DNA of 64,000 bases from Chloroflexota bacterium (GTDB lineage Bacteria; Chloroflexota; UBA6077; FW602-bin22; JAMCVK01): contig JAMCVK010000045.1 of assembly GCA_023475225.1 (NCBI GenBank), positions 1-64,000 of the forward strand. Reading direction: 5' to 3'. Both the position numbers and the translations under genes were made by a program. Under the pieces are notes generated by a model, which ran no database searches, was not told the origin of the DNA, and saw only the letters and a list, made by a program, of their open reading frames with translations. Below, piece after piece: positions 28,144 to 35,904 of the stretch; the stretch's first letter is position 1; each line of letters begins with the position of its first letter.

Positions 28144-28854
28144 CTACCTCCACCTCCTCGTTTCTAGCGATCTGGTCGTCAAAAAGAGGCAAGCTATAAT
28201 GAAACTAACATAAAAGACGATGTGCTGGCTCTCAATGACACCTTTCGGGAAATCGTAGAAATGTTGAGCCAACGAGAGATAATCCAGCACACCAGATAGA
28301 GTCTGCCCCAGAATCCCTGAAAGTGCATCTATGAACCAGAAGACCAATAAACCACCAAAGGATATGACAGCGGCGATAATTTGATTCTGAGTCAATGACG
28401 AGGCCAGCAGCCCGAAGGAGAGGAAGGCAGCGCCGATGAGCAACAGTCCGATATAGCCGGTTATTATGGGACCCCCATCGGGATCGCCGTAAGTGAAAAG
28501 CAATAAGGAGTAGAGCGCCGTGGGGACCAGCATCAAGATGAAAAGGGCAAGACTGGCCAGAAACTTGCCCAGAACCACCTCTGCATCCCGTACAGGGTTA
28601 GTCAGCAGTAACTCAATGGTGCCAGATCGTTGCTCCTCCGCCAGCAAGCGCATCGTTATGATCGGAGAGAGAAGCAGCAGGATAATACTCATGTTATAAA
28701 AGAGATAACGCATACTAGCTTCGCGTAGCGCAGAGATGATCGCCGCAAAGAAAAATCCTGTTACCACAAGGAAGGCAGCCATCACAACGTAAGCCACTGG
28801 CGAAACGAAATATGTCTTTATCTCCTTTTCCGTCAGAGCCAAAATGTTTCTCAT
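28144..28854 (-). CDS. ABC-2 type permease (GldF-like)
   Basis: 236 residues with six predicted membrane helices. The N-terminus NILALTEKEIKTYFVSPVAYV and the LLAEEQRSGTIELLLTNPVRD motif are diagnostic of NosY/GldF-type ABC-2 permeases. Its start overlaps the ATPase stop by four bases. Confidence 0.9.
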   Translation of the reverse strand: MRNILALTEKEIKTYFVSPVAYVVMAAFLVVTGFFFAAIISALREASMRYLFYNMSIILLLLSPIITMRLLAEEQRSGTIELLLTNPVRDAEVVLGKFLASLALFILMLVPTALYSLLLFTYGDPDGGPIITGYIGLLLIGAAFLSFGLLASSLTQNQIIAAVISFGGLLVFWFIDALSGILGQTLSGVLDYLSLAQHFYDFPKGVIESQHIVFYVSFIIACLFLTTRSLETRRWR

Positions 28855-29786
28855 TGAACCGTCACCTCTTCTGTAGTCGTTAACCTGAGGAATATCTCCT
28901 CAAGGCTCATACCCAATGGTTGTAGCTGGCGCAATCCCCAGCCATTTCCGACGATTGTCGCCGCTATCTGTTCCACTACATGGGAATCTACGGAACATTC
29001 AACCACATAGCGCTGCTCACCTTCGCTCTCTACCCGTAAGACTCCGGGTAGCGCCTGGAGGGCTCGATTAACTTCCGCAGATGGACCGCGCACTTCAAGC
29101 GCGACATGTTCCGAACCCCTCAAGCGTTGCGTTAGATTCTCCGGTGTATCAACAGCCACCACCCGGCCATCGTTAATGATAACCACGCGGTTACAGGTCA
29201 TACTGACCTCTGGGAGGATATGCGTGCTCAGGATAACTGTACGTTCTCCAGCCAGCCCCTTAATCAGCTGACGCGTCTCAATAATTTGCCTTGGGTCAAG
29301 CCCTACCGTCGGCTCATCCAAGATTAATACCGCTGGATCGTGAACAAGGGCTTGAGCTAAACCAACACGTTGACGATAACCCTTAGAAAGCTTAGCGATC
29401 GTCGTATTGCTGACCTCCCCGATGTGGACTTGCTCCATCACCTCACTGATTCGGCGACGTCTTTGCTTGGAGTTAAGCCCCTTAAGTTTGGCCATGAAAT
29501 CCAGATAGGCATAGACGGTCATCTCTGGGTAGAGCGGTACCGTCTCAGGCAGATAGCCGATTCGTTTTCGAACATCAAGAGACTGTGTGAACACATCATA
29601 GCCGGCTACCTTTGCCGTGCCACTGGTTGCGGGGAGAAAACCACCCAGAATGCGCATGGTGGTAGTTTTACCTGCACCGTTTGGTCCCAGGAAACCGAGA
29701 ATTTCCCCCAGTCTAACCTCAAAAGTCACGTCGGCGATAGCCAGCGTGTTCCCATAGTATTTAGTCAGATTCTCAACACTTATCAT
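28851..29786 (-). CDS. ABC transporter ATP-binding protein (GldA-like)
   Basis: 311 residues. Walker A GPNGAGKTTTMRIL near 36, Q-loop GYLPETVPLYPEM, signature LSKGYRQRVGLAQAL near 134, Walker B VLILDEPTVGLD near 155, H-loop STHILPEV near 190. A C-terminal 70-residue domain follows, as in GldA/NatA exporters. It powers the permease encoded next in the operon. Confidence 0.92.
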   Translation of the reverse strand: MISVENLTKYYGNTLAIADVTFEVRLGEILGFLGPNGAGKTTTMRILGGFLPATSGTAKVAGYDVFTQSLDVRKRIGYLPETVPLYPEMTVYAYLDFMAKLKGLNSKQRRRRISEVMEQVHIGEVSNTTIAKLSKGYRQRVGLAQALVHDPAVLILDEPTVGLDPRQIIETRQLIKGLAGERTVILSTHILPEVSMTCNRVVIINDGRVVAVDTPENLTQRLRGSEHVALEVRGPSAEVNRALQALPGVLRVESEGEQRYVVECSVDSHVVEQIAATIVGNGWGLRQLQPLGMSLEEIFLRLTTTEEVTVQ

Positions 29787-29819
29787 CCTGCCCCCTCCAT
29801 AAACAGATTTTCCTATGCG

Positions 29820-29870
29820 CCAGATCGAAAGGCACAGCGATAGATTTAGAACCTATCGATGTGCTTCTGG
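29820..29870. repeat. Imperfect inverted repeat upstream of the accessory island
   Basis: CCAG...AAGGCACAGCGATAG, 9-base loop, CTATCGATGTGCTT...CTGG. No U-tract follows, so it is not a standard terminator. It lies between the transporter operon and the first cassette-like gene. The rest of 29871-29972 holds nothing that I recognise. Confidence 0.5.
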
Positions 29871-29972
29871 TCTCTCAACCTATATTGTCGAATCGCCAAA
29901 ATGGTCATAAGTAGAATATATAGCACCGACGTTGGGCAGCGTCAAGCTCAGTGAGCGCGGTACTGGCGGGCA

Positions 29973-30000
29973 TTGACTTCTAACGATGGCAATATATACT
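29973..30000 (+). promoter_or_regulatory. Promoter reading into the accessory island
   Basis: TTGACT, 16 bases, TATACT, directed at the first island gene at 30017. Its position ahead of the first cassette-like unit is where a cassette promoter would be expected. Confidence 0.55.
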
Positions 30001-30016
30001 TAAAGACATACACTGG

Positions 30017-30667
30017 GTGCTAATTATGTCTATGGGATTAAGAAAGATGCTCTTAGCAATAGTAACTATATCCAACGCCTTGTCCTCCTCCTATGATGAA
30101 TGGCAACCTGAGACTCCGCTTCGAGACATCTCGTGGAGGATGAATTGTTACCTCGCTAATATACCGAACCCAGAGGATGAAGATGTATTTTCTCAGTTCA
30201 TCCGAGAGAACCCTCCACCTAGTGCTCGTTGCCTCTACTTCATCGAGATTTTCGATGGAGAAATCCCACATTTGGTGTATATAGAAAGCACCTTCCGACA
30301 ATCAGCTCATGATCGATTGAAACCTCACGAAGTGAACGCTAAGCTAGTTAAAACACTTCAGGAGTCCCCAGGCACCCATATCTTCATTCGATACGGTGAT
30401 ATCCAGGCTGATTACACTCAGGGTACACTTCCACCAGACCCAGAGCCGCTTTGGACCTTCCCTGAGGATGAGCAGGAGAGAATCATAAGAGATGTAGAAG
30501 CAGCGTTGATTTTTAAGCTCAAGCCTGATTTTAACATGCGCAATAAAGCGTCCTATCGGGGATACCCAATTCGTGTGGAATTAGTGGGAGCTCCATGGCC
30601 AGGTATCCCAACTAGGTTCTCATTCACATCGAGAGCTGGGGACAGGCGAATGAGCAACGGCCGATAA
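30017..30667 (+). CDS. GIY-YIG-like protein, cassette 1 of the island
   Basis: 216 residues from a GTG; ATGs at 30026 or 30032 are possible starts. Not confidently assigned. The middle resembles a divergent GIY-YIG nuclease domain: RCLYFIEIFDGEIPHLVYIE near 75 sits where Y..I and YIGxT are expected (YIEST here), an Arg/His stretch HDRLKPHEV follows, and VEAALIFKLKPDFNMRNK near 165 matches the metal-binding Glu and the KPxxN helix. The stop codon lies inside the 5' end of an attC-like site, as in integron cassettes. The role is unknown. Confidence 0.6.
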   Translation: MLIMSMGLRKMLLAIVTISNALSSSYDEWQPETPLRDISWRMNCYLANIPNPEDEDVFSQFIRENPPPSARCLYFIEIFDGEIPHLVYIESTFRQSAHDRLKPHEVNAKLVKTLQESPGTHIFIRYGDIQADYTQGTLPPDPEPLWTFPEDEQERIIRDVEAALIFKLKPDFNMRNKASYRGYPIRVELVGAPWPGIPTRFSFTSRAGDRRMSNGR

Positions 30668-30738
30668 CATGGGCCTTGCAGATCAATTTCGTTCACGTAA
30701 GTGCTTGTGGCGCTTCGCTTATACTGAAAATGTTAGGT
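30662..30738 (+). repeat. attC-like site 1
   Basis: Begins with CGATAAC over the stop codon of the preceding gene and ends with GTTAGGT, a perfect GTTRRRY core. The ends pair (TAACAT/ATGTTA), and an inner arm TT(G)CAGAT/AT(A)CTGAA pairs with two extrahelical bases. It aligns over its length with site 2 (shared AACxTGGGC, AAGTGCyTGTrG, CTTCGC and CTGA at the same offsets within two bases). Confidence 0.6.
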
Positions 30739-30771
30739 GAACGGCTATTACCATAGCATAAGGATGATGAT

Positions 30772-32109
30772 ATGGGTATAGTGCAACAACAGATAATACC
30801 ACCGGATGAGATAATTAGATTATTCGATGCAAAACAAGTCGATAAAGAATGGTCTTTTGAAGGATACAAACCGTCGGATACTGGTAAGTGGACACACGAT
30901 TACCACCGTTACCCTGCCAAGTTCATCCCACAGTTAGTTGAGAGATTGATTGACGAGTATATTTTAAGTGAAGAAGCCCACGTGAATGACCCCTTTATGG
31001 GTTGTGGAACTACTGTAGTTACTGCAATCTCAAGAGGTTTTAAAGCGAGCGGAACAGATATTAATAAAGTAGCCTATTTGATAACAAAAGTAAAATCAAC
31101 GCCCATAAATCCAGAGTATCTTGATAAAAGAATAAAGCAGTTCTTATCGAAGCTGAAATTTTTGGACCAGCCCCAAAAATCGCTGTTTGATGAAAGGATC
31201 GAACCTTTAATTCCCCAGGAACATATCGATAGGATTACTTACTGGTTTGCTGAAGAATCTAGAGACGAACTTGGGAAGATCTTAAGAGTGATTCATAGCG
31301 AAGATGATGAAATCATCAGGGATTTTTTCCTTGTGGCCTTTAGTCATATTTTGAAGAGCTGTTCTATATGGCTCCAAGGCAGCACGAAACCAACGAGAGA
31401 CTTAAATAAAGCTCCAATAAAGCCTTACGATGCCTTACGAAAACATTTAAACAAGATGCAGAGGGGGAATAATGCTTTTTATAATGTTGTCCCCATGAAA
31501 GTGCGAGAGGATCTCAATAAGTATTTAAACATCAGGATCGATGATGCTAGAAGACAGCCTGCGCCTGACGATAGTGTTGATTTAATCGTAACTTCAAGTC
31601 CTTATGTTACCAGTTACGAATATGCAGACTTGCATCAATTATCAACGATTTGGCTTGATTTGGCGGACGATTTAACAGAGTATAAAAAAGAGTTTATCGG
31701 AACATCGTACAAAAAGTACGAGAATAAGAGATTGAGAAGTAAAATTGCTATAGACATAGTTCATAAGATGTCTGAAAGAAGTATGAAAATGGCAAAGGAG
31801 ATCGAAGCGTTTTTTATTGATATGGAGGAAGTATTTGATGAGAGCTTCCGAACCTTAAAGCACGGTGGCAGATGTTGCTATGTGATAGGTGATACGAGGC
31901 TAAAAGGTGTTGATGTACTCAATGCTGAAGTTTTCGCTGAGGATTTGCAGCACTCTGGATTTAAACTTGATAGGATAATAAAGAGGGAAATTCCTTCAAA
32001 AATACTTCCACAGAAGAGGGATGAGAAGACAGGCAGATTTGCCAATACCAGGGAGGCAAATTCAGAAGCCTATCCTCTGGAATACATTGTAATCGGCTTT
32101 AAGGAATGA
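30772..32109 (+). CDS. DNA methyltransferase of BsaWI-like R-M system (M1)
   Basis: 445 residues. An amino-methyltransferase (N4-cytosine or N6-adenine) with the SAM site NDPFMGCGTTVVTAIS near 77, preceded by HDYHRYPAKFIPQLVERLID, and the catalytic motif IV TSSPYVTSYEYADLH near 282 (S-x-P-Y type, which favours N4-cytosine). It should protect host DNA against the neighbouring nuclease. It overlaps the REase gene by four bases (ATGA). Codons are A/T-rich compared with the flanking housekeeping genes, which suggests transfer. Confidence 0.88.
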   Translation: MGIVQQQIIPPDEIIRLFDAKQVDKEWSFEGYKPSDTGKWTHDYHRYPAKFIPQLVERLIDEYILSEEAHVNDPFMGCGTTVVTAISRGFKASGTDINKVAYLITKVKSTPINPEYLDKRIKQFLSKLKFLDQPQKSLFDERIEPLIPQEHIDRITYWFAEESRDELGKILRVIHSEDDEIIRDFFLVAFSHILKSCSIWLQGSTKPTRDLNKAPIKPYDALRKHLNKMQRGNNAFYNVVPMKVREDLNKYLNIRIDDARRQPAPDDSVDLIVTSSPYVTSYEYADLHQLSTIWLDLADDLTEYKKEFIGTSYKKYENKRLRSKIAIDIVHKMSERSMKMAKEIEAFFIDMEEVFDESFRTLKHGGRCCYVIGDTRLKGVDVLNAEVFAEDLQHSGFKLDRIIKREIPSKILPQKRDEKTGRFANTREANSEAYPLEYIVIGFKE

Positions 32110-32801
32110 GGGTTATGACATTTGAAGATTTAAAAAGATTATATCTAAGGAAGAAAGAGCAGCTAGGAGCAGGAGCATACAAGCATATCTCAGAATTGCT
32201 CGAAGAGGCTAAGGAAATCCACAGACAAGACTGGTTAAGAGATCCCACTCCTAGGGGAGATCATGAACAAAGTTGGCGCGCTTTTAAAGGGAAAAATCTG
32301 GAAAAGTTAGTTCAATATGTTATTACTGATGAAGTTGAGCAGCTTGGATTGAAAGTTGTTAATGGCAATAGATTGGAAAGAACTACAAACCTTTCCAGGG
32401 AATTAAGCCAGGTGAAAAGGAATATAGCTATTGATTATGGAGAATTTGGATTGCATTTACCAGACGTTGATATCATCATTTACAATTCTCAAAATTGCAA
32501 GGTCTTGGCAGCTATCTCAAGCAAAGTTACCCTAAGAGAGAGGATCGCTCAAACAGGTTATTGGAAGCTCAAACTTTTCCAAGATGAAGCGACGAAACAC
32601 ATTAAAGTTTATTTTGTCACACCTGACGAGGATGGGACATTAACTTACAAGAGTCCGGCTAAAAAGGGCAGGGCAATCGTAGAAGTGGACCTTGATGGCA
32701 GTTATGTTTTGACCGAAGAGGCGATTGAGGAAAGTGGTAAGGTCAAATTGTTCGAGCATTTTATAGAAGACTTAAAGGGGTTATTGAAAAACGGGGGGTG
32801 A
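32106..32801 (+). CDS. Type II restriction endonuclease, BsaWI-like
   Basis: 231 residues. It resembles the BsaWI family of PD-(D/E)xK endonucleases (BsaWI itself cuts WCCGGW). SWRAFKGKNLEKLVQYVI is the N-terminal Glu-bearing helix, LPDVDIIIY near 117 gives the PD acid, and AAISSKVTLRERIAQTGYWK near 136 matches the S-x-K-x-x-LRERI block. The family assignment is from memory of these motifs; the recognition site is not proved. It is translationally coupled to M1. Confidence 0.75.
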   Translation: MRVMTFEDLKRLYLRKKEQLGAGAYKHISELLEEAKEIHRQDWLRDPTPRGDHEQSWRAFKGKNLEKLVQYVITDEVEQLGLKVVNGNRLERTTNLSRELSQVKRNIAIDYGEFGLHLPDVDIIIYNSQNCKVLAAISSKVTLRERIAQTGYWKLKLFQDEATKHIKVYFVTPDEDGTLTYKSPAKKGRAIVEVDLDGSYVLTEEAIEESGKVKLFEHFIEDLKGLLKNGG

Positions 32802-32842
32802 TAAAAAACAAACTACTATGATTGGGATAAGTAGGATAAAAG

Positions 32843-33529
32843 ATGAGTAAGAAACAGCCCAAATTTGAAACAACCACATTATGGGACTTCCCAACCCAAA
32901 ATTATGGAGATAGACCTCACGGCGACAATAGGTATCCTGGTGTGACCCCCGCATTTGTTATCTGGAATCTTATTCAAAGATATACGAAGGAAGGAGACTT
33001 AGTAATCGACCTGATGTGTGGCAGCGGCACGACTATTGATGTTTGTGAGGAAGAAAATCGAAGATGCATAGGTTTTGATATTGTGCCGTATAGAAACGAT
33101 ATAAAACAAGCCGATGCCAGAAATTTGTTCTTAGATAACGAAATTGCAGATTTTGTTTTTATTGATTCTCCTTATTCAGATAACATAAAGTACAATGATC
33201 ATTCGGATAATATTGGCAACATATCTTGCGAAGATCCTAGATTTTTTGAGGAATTAGAAGGAGTTGCGAAAGAAATCTACCGTATTCTGAAACCATGGAA
33301 ATATATGGCATGGCTTATTGGAGATCAAGCAAAAAAGAAGAAATTTGTACCAGTAGGTTTTAAACTTTACTCCATCCTTGAGAACTACTTTAAACCTATA
33401 GATATCATCTGTGTGTCGAGGCATAACCAAACATCCAATACACCTGTTTGGCATGAAAGGGCAAGAAAATACAATTTTTACCTAAGGGGATTTAAGTATC
33501 TGATAATAATGCAGAAGGTGAATAAATGA
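32843..33529 (+). CDS. Second DNA methyltransferase of the R-M operon (M2)
   Basis: 228 residues, a compact amino-methyltransferase. VIDLMCGSGTTIDVCEEENR near 53 is the SAM loop and FIDSPYSDNIKYNDH near 108 is motif IV (DSPY). The N-terminus FETTTLWDFPTQNYGDRPHGD is typical of N4/N6 methylases of this small type. It lies 41 bases after the REase. Two methyltransferases beside one REase could mean an asymmetric or degenerate site, or one methylase with a separate target. Confidence 0.82.
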   Translation: MSKKQPKFETTTLWDFPTQNYGDRPHGDNRYPGVTPAFVIWNLIQRYTKEGDLVIDLMCGSGTTIDVCEEENRRCIGFDIVPYRNDIKQADARNLFLDNEIADFVFIDSPYSDNIKYNDHSDNIGNISCEDPRFFEELEGVAKEIYRILKPWKYMAWLIGDQAKKKKFVPVGFKLYSILENYFKPIDIICVSRHNQTSNTPVWHERARKYNFYLRGFKYLIIMQKVNK

Positions 33530-33550
33530 GACTGCCTCATCGCCCAAGAT

Positions 33551-33611
33551 GGTGTAAGGGGCACGCTTTGCTTCATCCAAATTCTGCTTATGCAAAACTT
33601 CTTTTTACGCC
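33551..33611 (+). repeat. Degenerate attC-like site 3
   Basis: Ends GGTGTAA / TTACGCC pair with one wobble. The interior CGCTTTGCTTCATCCAA (33564-33580) matches CGCTTCGCTCATCCAA of site 2, but the AAC/GTT core bases are lost. It follows the R-M operon and precedes the AlbA_2 gene. Confidence 0.35.
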
Positions 33612-33652
33612 GATTCCTCTAGGCGTACTTTGCCTAGGATAGGCTAGATAGA

Positions 33653-35023
33653 ATGGCGGAACAAGGACAGCCATCGAATAACATTGAAAGGCGACTTCAA
33701 GATCTCCTTACTTACCCCCGCGAAGATTTGAATACAGAGCTGAAGGGCTGGCTTGATCTCTCACTCGACGACGATAAAGCCAATCTTGCCCAGGCTATCT
33801 TGGCGCTTGCCAATTCTGGAGGTGGTTACATTCTTATAGGCTTCACTGAGGTAGAGGGAAGATGGGTTCCAGCTGAGCTGAGGCCGTATAACTTAAACAG
33901 CTATAGGCAGGATTGCATTAACGGTATTGTCAAGCGTTATGCTGAACCATCCTTTCATTGTGATGTATACCATGTATCTCATCCGGAGAGTGGATGCGAC
34001 TTTCCGATAATAGTAGTACCAGGGGGTCACAGGGTTCCAATTCGTGCTAAGCGAGACGGTCCCAACCAAAGCCATGTCCGCCAAAACAACTACTATATTA
34101 GACGTCCTGGACCTGTAAGCGAGCCTCCACAGTCGGGGCAGGAGTGGGATGATCTAATCAGCCGTTGTGTCAGGGCAAATAGAGAGCACCTTCTCGAGGG
34201 TATCAGAGACCTCCTGTTCGGATTTGGCGAAGTCTCTCGTGCTCCTGGGCCTGAAGAAGAGGCGCGAAGAGGACTTGAACGTTGGATTCAGGAATCGAGA
34301 GCTCGGTGGGAGTCGCTAGTAGCTGAAAAGCTTTCAGAGGAGAGACCGTCTCGCTTTTCAAATGGGATCTGGACAGTAGCCTACTCGATCATAGGCGATT
34401 TCCAGCCGCCAACGCTCGAAGACTTCTTGGACATTTTGACCGTGGTCCAAGGCCATGAGACAGGTTGGCCACCTTGGTGGGTTCCTACCAGAGATGAGAT
34501 CGGGCCATATCCTTACAATGGCCTTATAGAATGTTGGCTGGTGAATACCCGCTTCAACGACGCCGCTCATTCTGACTTCTGGCGCGCTTCTCCTAAAGGG
34601 ATGATGTTCCTTTTGCGAGGATATCAAGAGGACTGTGTGCCCGATCAGTTTGAGCCAGGAACTAGATTCGATCTCACTCTCCCAGTATGGCGAGTCGGAG
34701 AATGCTTGCTGCACGCAGAGCGTTTGGCCACCGTCATGCTACCAGACCAGTCGGCATCGATAATCTTTCGCGTCACATGGGAGGGTCTCTCTAGTCGCAC
34801 CCTCGTACCTTGGGCAAACTCGCGAAGATTTCTGGATCCTGTTCATCAGTCAAGGCAAAACTCCGTTACTTCGAAGATACTCATCTCGGCTAACAATATT
34901 AGTGCAACCCTGCCGGAGATCATTACGGCTCTTACAAAGCCTTTGTATGAGGTATTCGATTTCTTTACGCCACCGTTAGAAATGATACAAGAGGAACTGT
35001 CAGAGATGAGAGGGCGTAGATAG
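33653..35023 (+). CDS. AlbA_2 (Schlafen-type) domain protein
   Basis: 456 residues. The N-terminal 150 residues are an AlbA_2 putative DNA/RNA-binding domain, shown by EDLNTELKGWLDLS near 24, LAQAILALANSGGGYILIGF near 42 and the later YYIRRPGPVSEPP. The remaining 300 residues (EEEARRGLERWIQESRARW onward) are not recognised. AlbA_2 proteins occur as transcription regulators and in defence loci; the island context favours a defence or accessory role, which is inferred. It ends 33 bases before attC-like site 2. Confidence 0.75.
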   Translation: MAEQGQPSNNIERRLQDLLTYPREDLNTELKGWLDLSLDDDKANLAQAILALANSGGGYILIGFTEVEGRWVPAELRPYNLNSYRQDCINGIVKRYAEPSFHCDVYHVSHPESGCDFPIIVVPGGHRVPIRAKRDGPNQSHVRQNNYYIRRPGPVSEPPQSGQEWDDLISRCVRANREHLLEGIRDLLFGFGEVSRAPGPEEEARRGLERWIQESRARWESLVAEKLSEERPSRFSNGIWTVAYSIIGDFQPPTLEDFLDILTVVQGHETGWPPWWVPTRDEIGPYPYNGLIECWLVNTRFNDAAHSDFWRASPKGMMFLLRGYQEDCVPDQFEPGTRFDLTLPVWRVGECLLHAERLATVMLPDQSASIIFRVTWEGLSSRTLVPWANSRRFLDPVHQSRQNSVTSKILISANNISATLPEIITALTKPLYEVFDFFTPPLEMIQEELSEMRGRR

Positions 35024-35056
35024 ACGCTAGCTGGGACATTATACAGTGCAGAGTAC

Positions 35057-35131
35057 ATCTAACGTGGGCTCTTAGGCTCGCTTCGCTCATCCAAGTGCCT
35101 GTAGACTTCGCAAATCCTGAGAACATTAGAT
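35057..35131 (+). repeat. attC-like site 2
   Basis: Starts with ATCTAAC (perfect RYYYAAC) and ends with ATTAGAT (GTTRRRY except the first G). ATCTAA/TTAGAT and GT/AC pair around a C-A mismatch, and the inner arm TCTTAGG/CCTGAGA pairs over 7 bases with one wobble. This is the R"-L"-L'-R' plan of integron attC sites. The loop region contains CGCTTCGC. Confidence 0.6.
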
Positions 35132-35210
35132 AGACGGAGGCAAATCTTCCCTGTTCCTCGTCCAGCAGGATGGACCTTGTTCCACTATCGATGCCGCACT
35201 ACATTACCTT

Positions 35211-35324
35211 ACCTCCAGCCTGTGCCAGATAGGCCTGAGTGAGAGAGGTCTCAAGCATGGTCTGTTCCCCCTTGACGAAGGTCGTCCATCACTCACACCT
35301 AAAAGGTCAGAGGCAGGCTGAGGA
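35211..35324 (+). repeat. Long imperfect inverted repeat
   Basis: CCTCCAGCCTGTGCC near 35212 pairs with GGCAGGCTGAGG near 35313, and GTGAG with CTCAC further in. About 114 bases could fold as one long imperfect stem. Function unknown; it lies in the 250-base gap between the island and tsaE. Nothing else was seen in that gap apart from the tsaE promoter. Confidence 0.35.
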
Positions 35325-35347
35325 GCGAACATTAAGGCTGCTGAACA

Positions 35348-35376
35348 TTGTTTACTTTATCCTTGGATTGTATAAT
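35348..35376 (+). promoter_or_regulatory. Promoter of the tsaE-tsaB-rimI-polA-mutM operon
   Basis: TTGTTT, 17 bases, TATAAT. The ATG at 35383 falls about where transcription should start, which suggests a leaderless mRNA for tsaE. Confidence 0.55.
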
Positions 35377-35382
35377 TTGCTT

Positions 35383-35904
35383 ATGGAAAGAACGATGAAC
35401 GTTTCTCTTCTTAGTAATAGTCCTAATCAAACAAGGCGTGTTGGTTATTGGCTAGGAAGGCTCCTTCGCGCTGGCGACATTGTTCTTTTGAAAGGTAAGT
35501 TCGGCGCAGGCAAGACGTGCTTGATCCAAGGAATAGCCAGGGGAATGAAGATTAGAGAACCGGTTACAAGTCCTAGCTTTGTGCTGGCTAACGAGTATCA
35601 GCCTGACGACAGAAGACAGGGCATTCCGCTTTACCATATCGACCTCTACCGTATCACTGATGAAGATGAGGCGATTGGTTTTGGCTTAGAAGAATATCTC
35701 TCTGGAAACGGCGTATCTGTGGTCGAATGGGCTAACCACGCCAGCGATGTTTTCCCCGCAGAGGCCCTCCACATCGAACTTACGTTAGTAGACGATCACA
35801 CCAGAGAGATAAACATGTGCGCCCAAGGTCAGCGATATATTGACCTGCTAGAGCAACTGAAAGATACCCTCAGTAAGGAGCGCGACCATGCTGCTCGCCA
35901 TTGA
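35383..35904 (+). CDS. tsaE: tRNA threonylcarbamoyladenosine biosynthesis ATPase TsaE
   Basis: 173 residues. Works with TsaB and TsaD to make t6A37 on ANN-decoding tRNAs. P-loop GKFGAGKTCLIQGIARGM near 37, VTSPSFVLANEY near 61, HIDLYRI near 84 and VVEWANHA near 111 are family motifs. The frame is open further upstream, but family length and the promoter place the start at 35383 or 35395. It overlaps tsaB by 17 bases. Confidence 0.93.
   Translation: MERTMNVSLLSNSPNQTRRVGYWLGRLLRAGDIVLLKGKFGAGKTCLIQGIARGMKIREPVTSPSFVLANEYQPDDRRQGIPLYHIDLYRITDEDEAIGFGLEEYLSGNGVSVVEWANHASDVFPAEALHIELTLVDDHTREINMCAQGQRYIDLLEQLKDTLSKERDHAARH

Noticed and set aside
29931-29937. GTTGGGC resembling an integron attI core
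   Set aside because: A seven-base match alone is weak, and no integrase gene lies nearby; the orientation with the later TTCTAAC is also wrong for an attC.
35239-35382. Upstream extension of the tsaE frame
   Set aside because: It adds 48 residues not typical of TsaE and overlaps the inverted repeat and the promoter.
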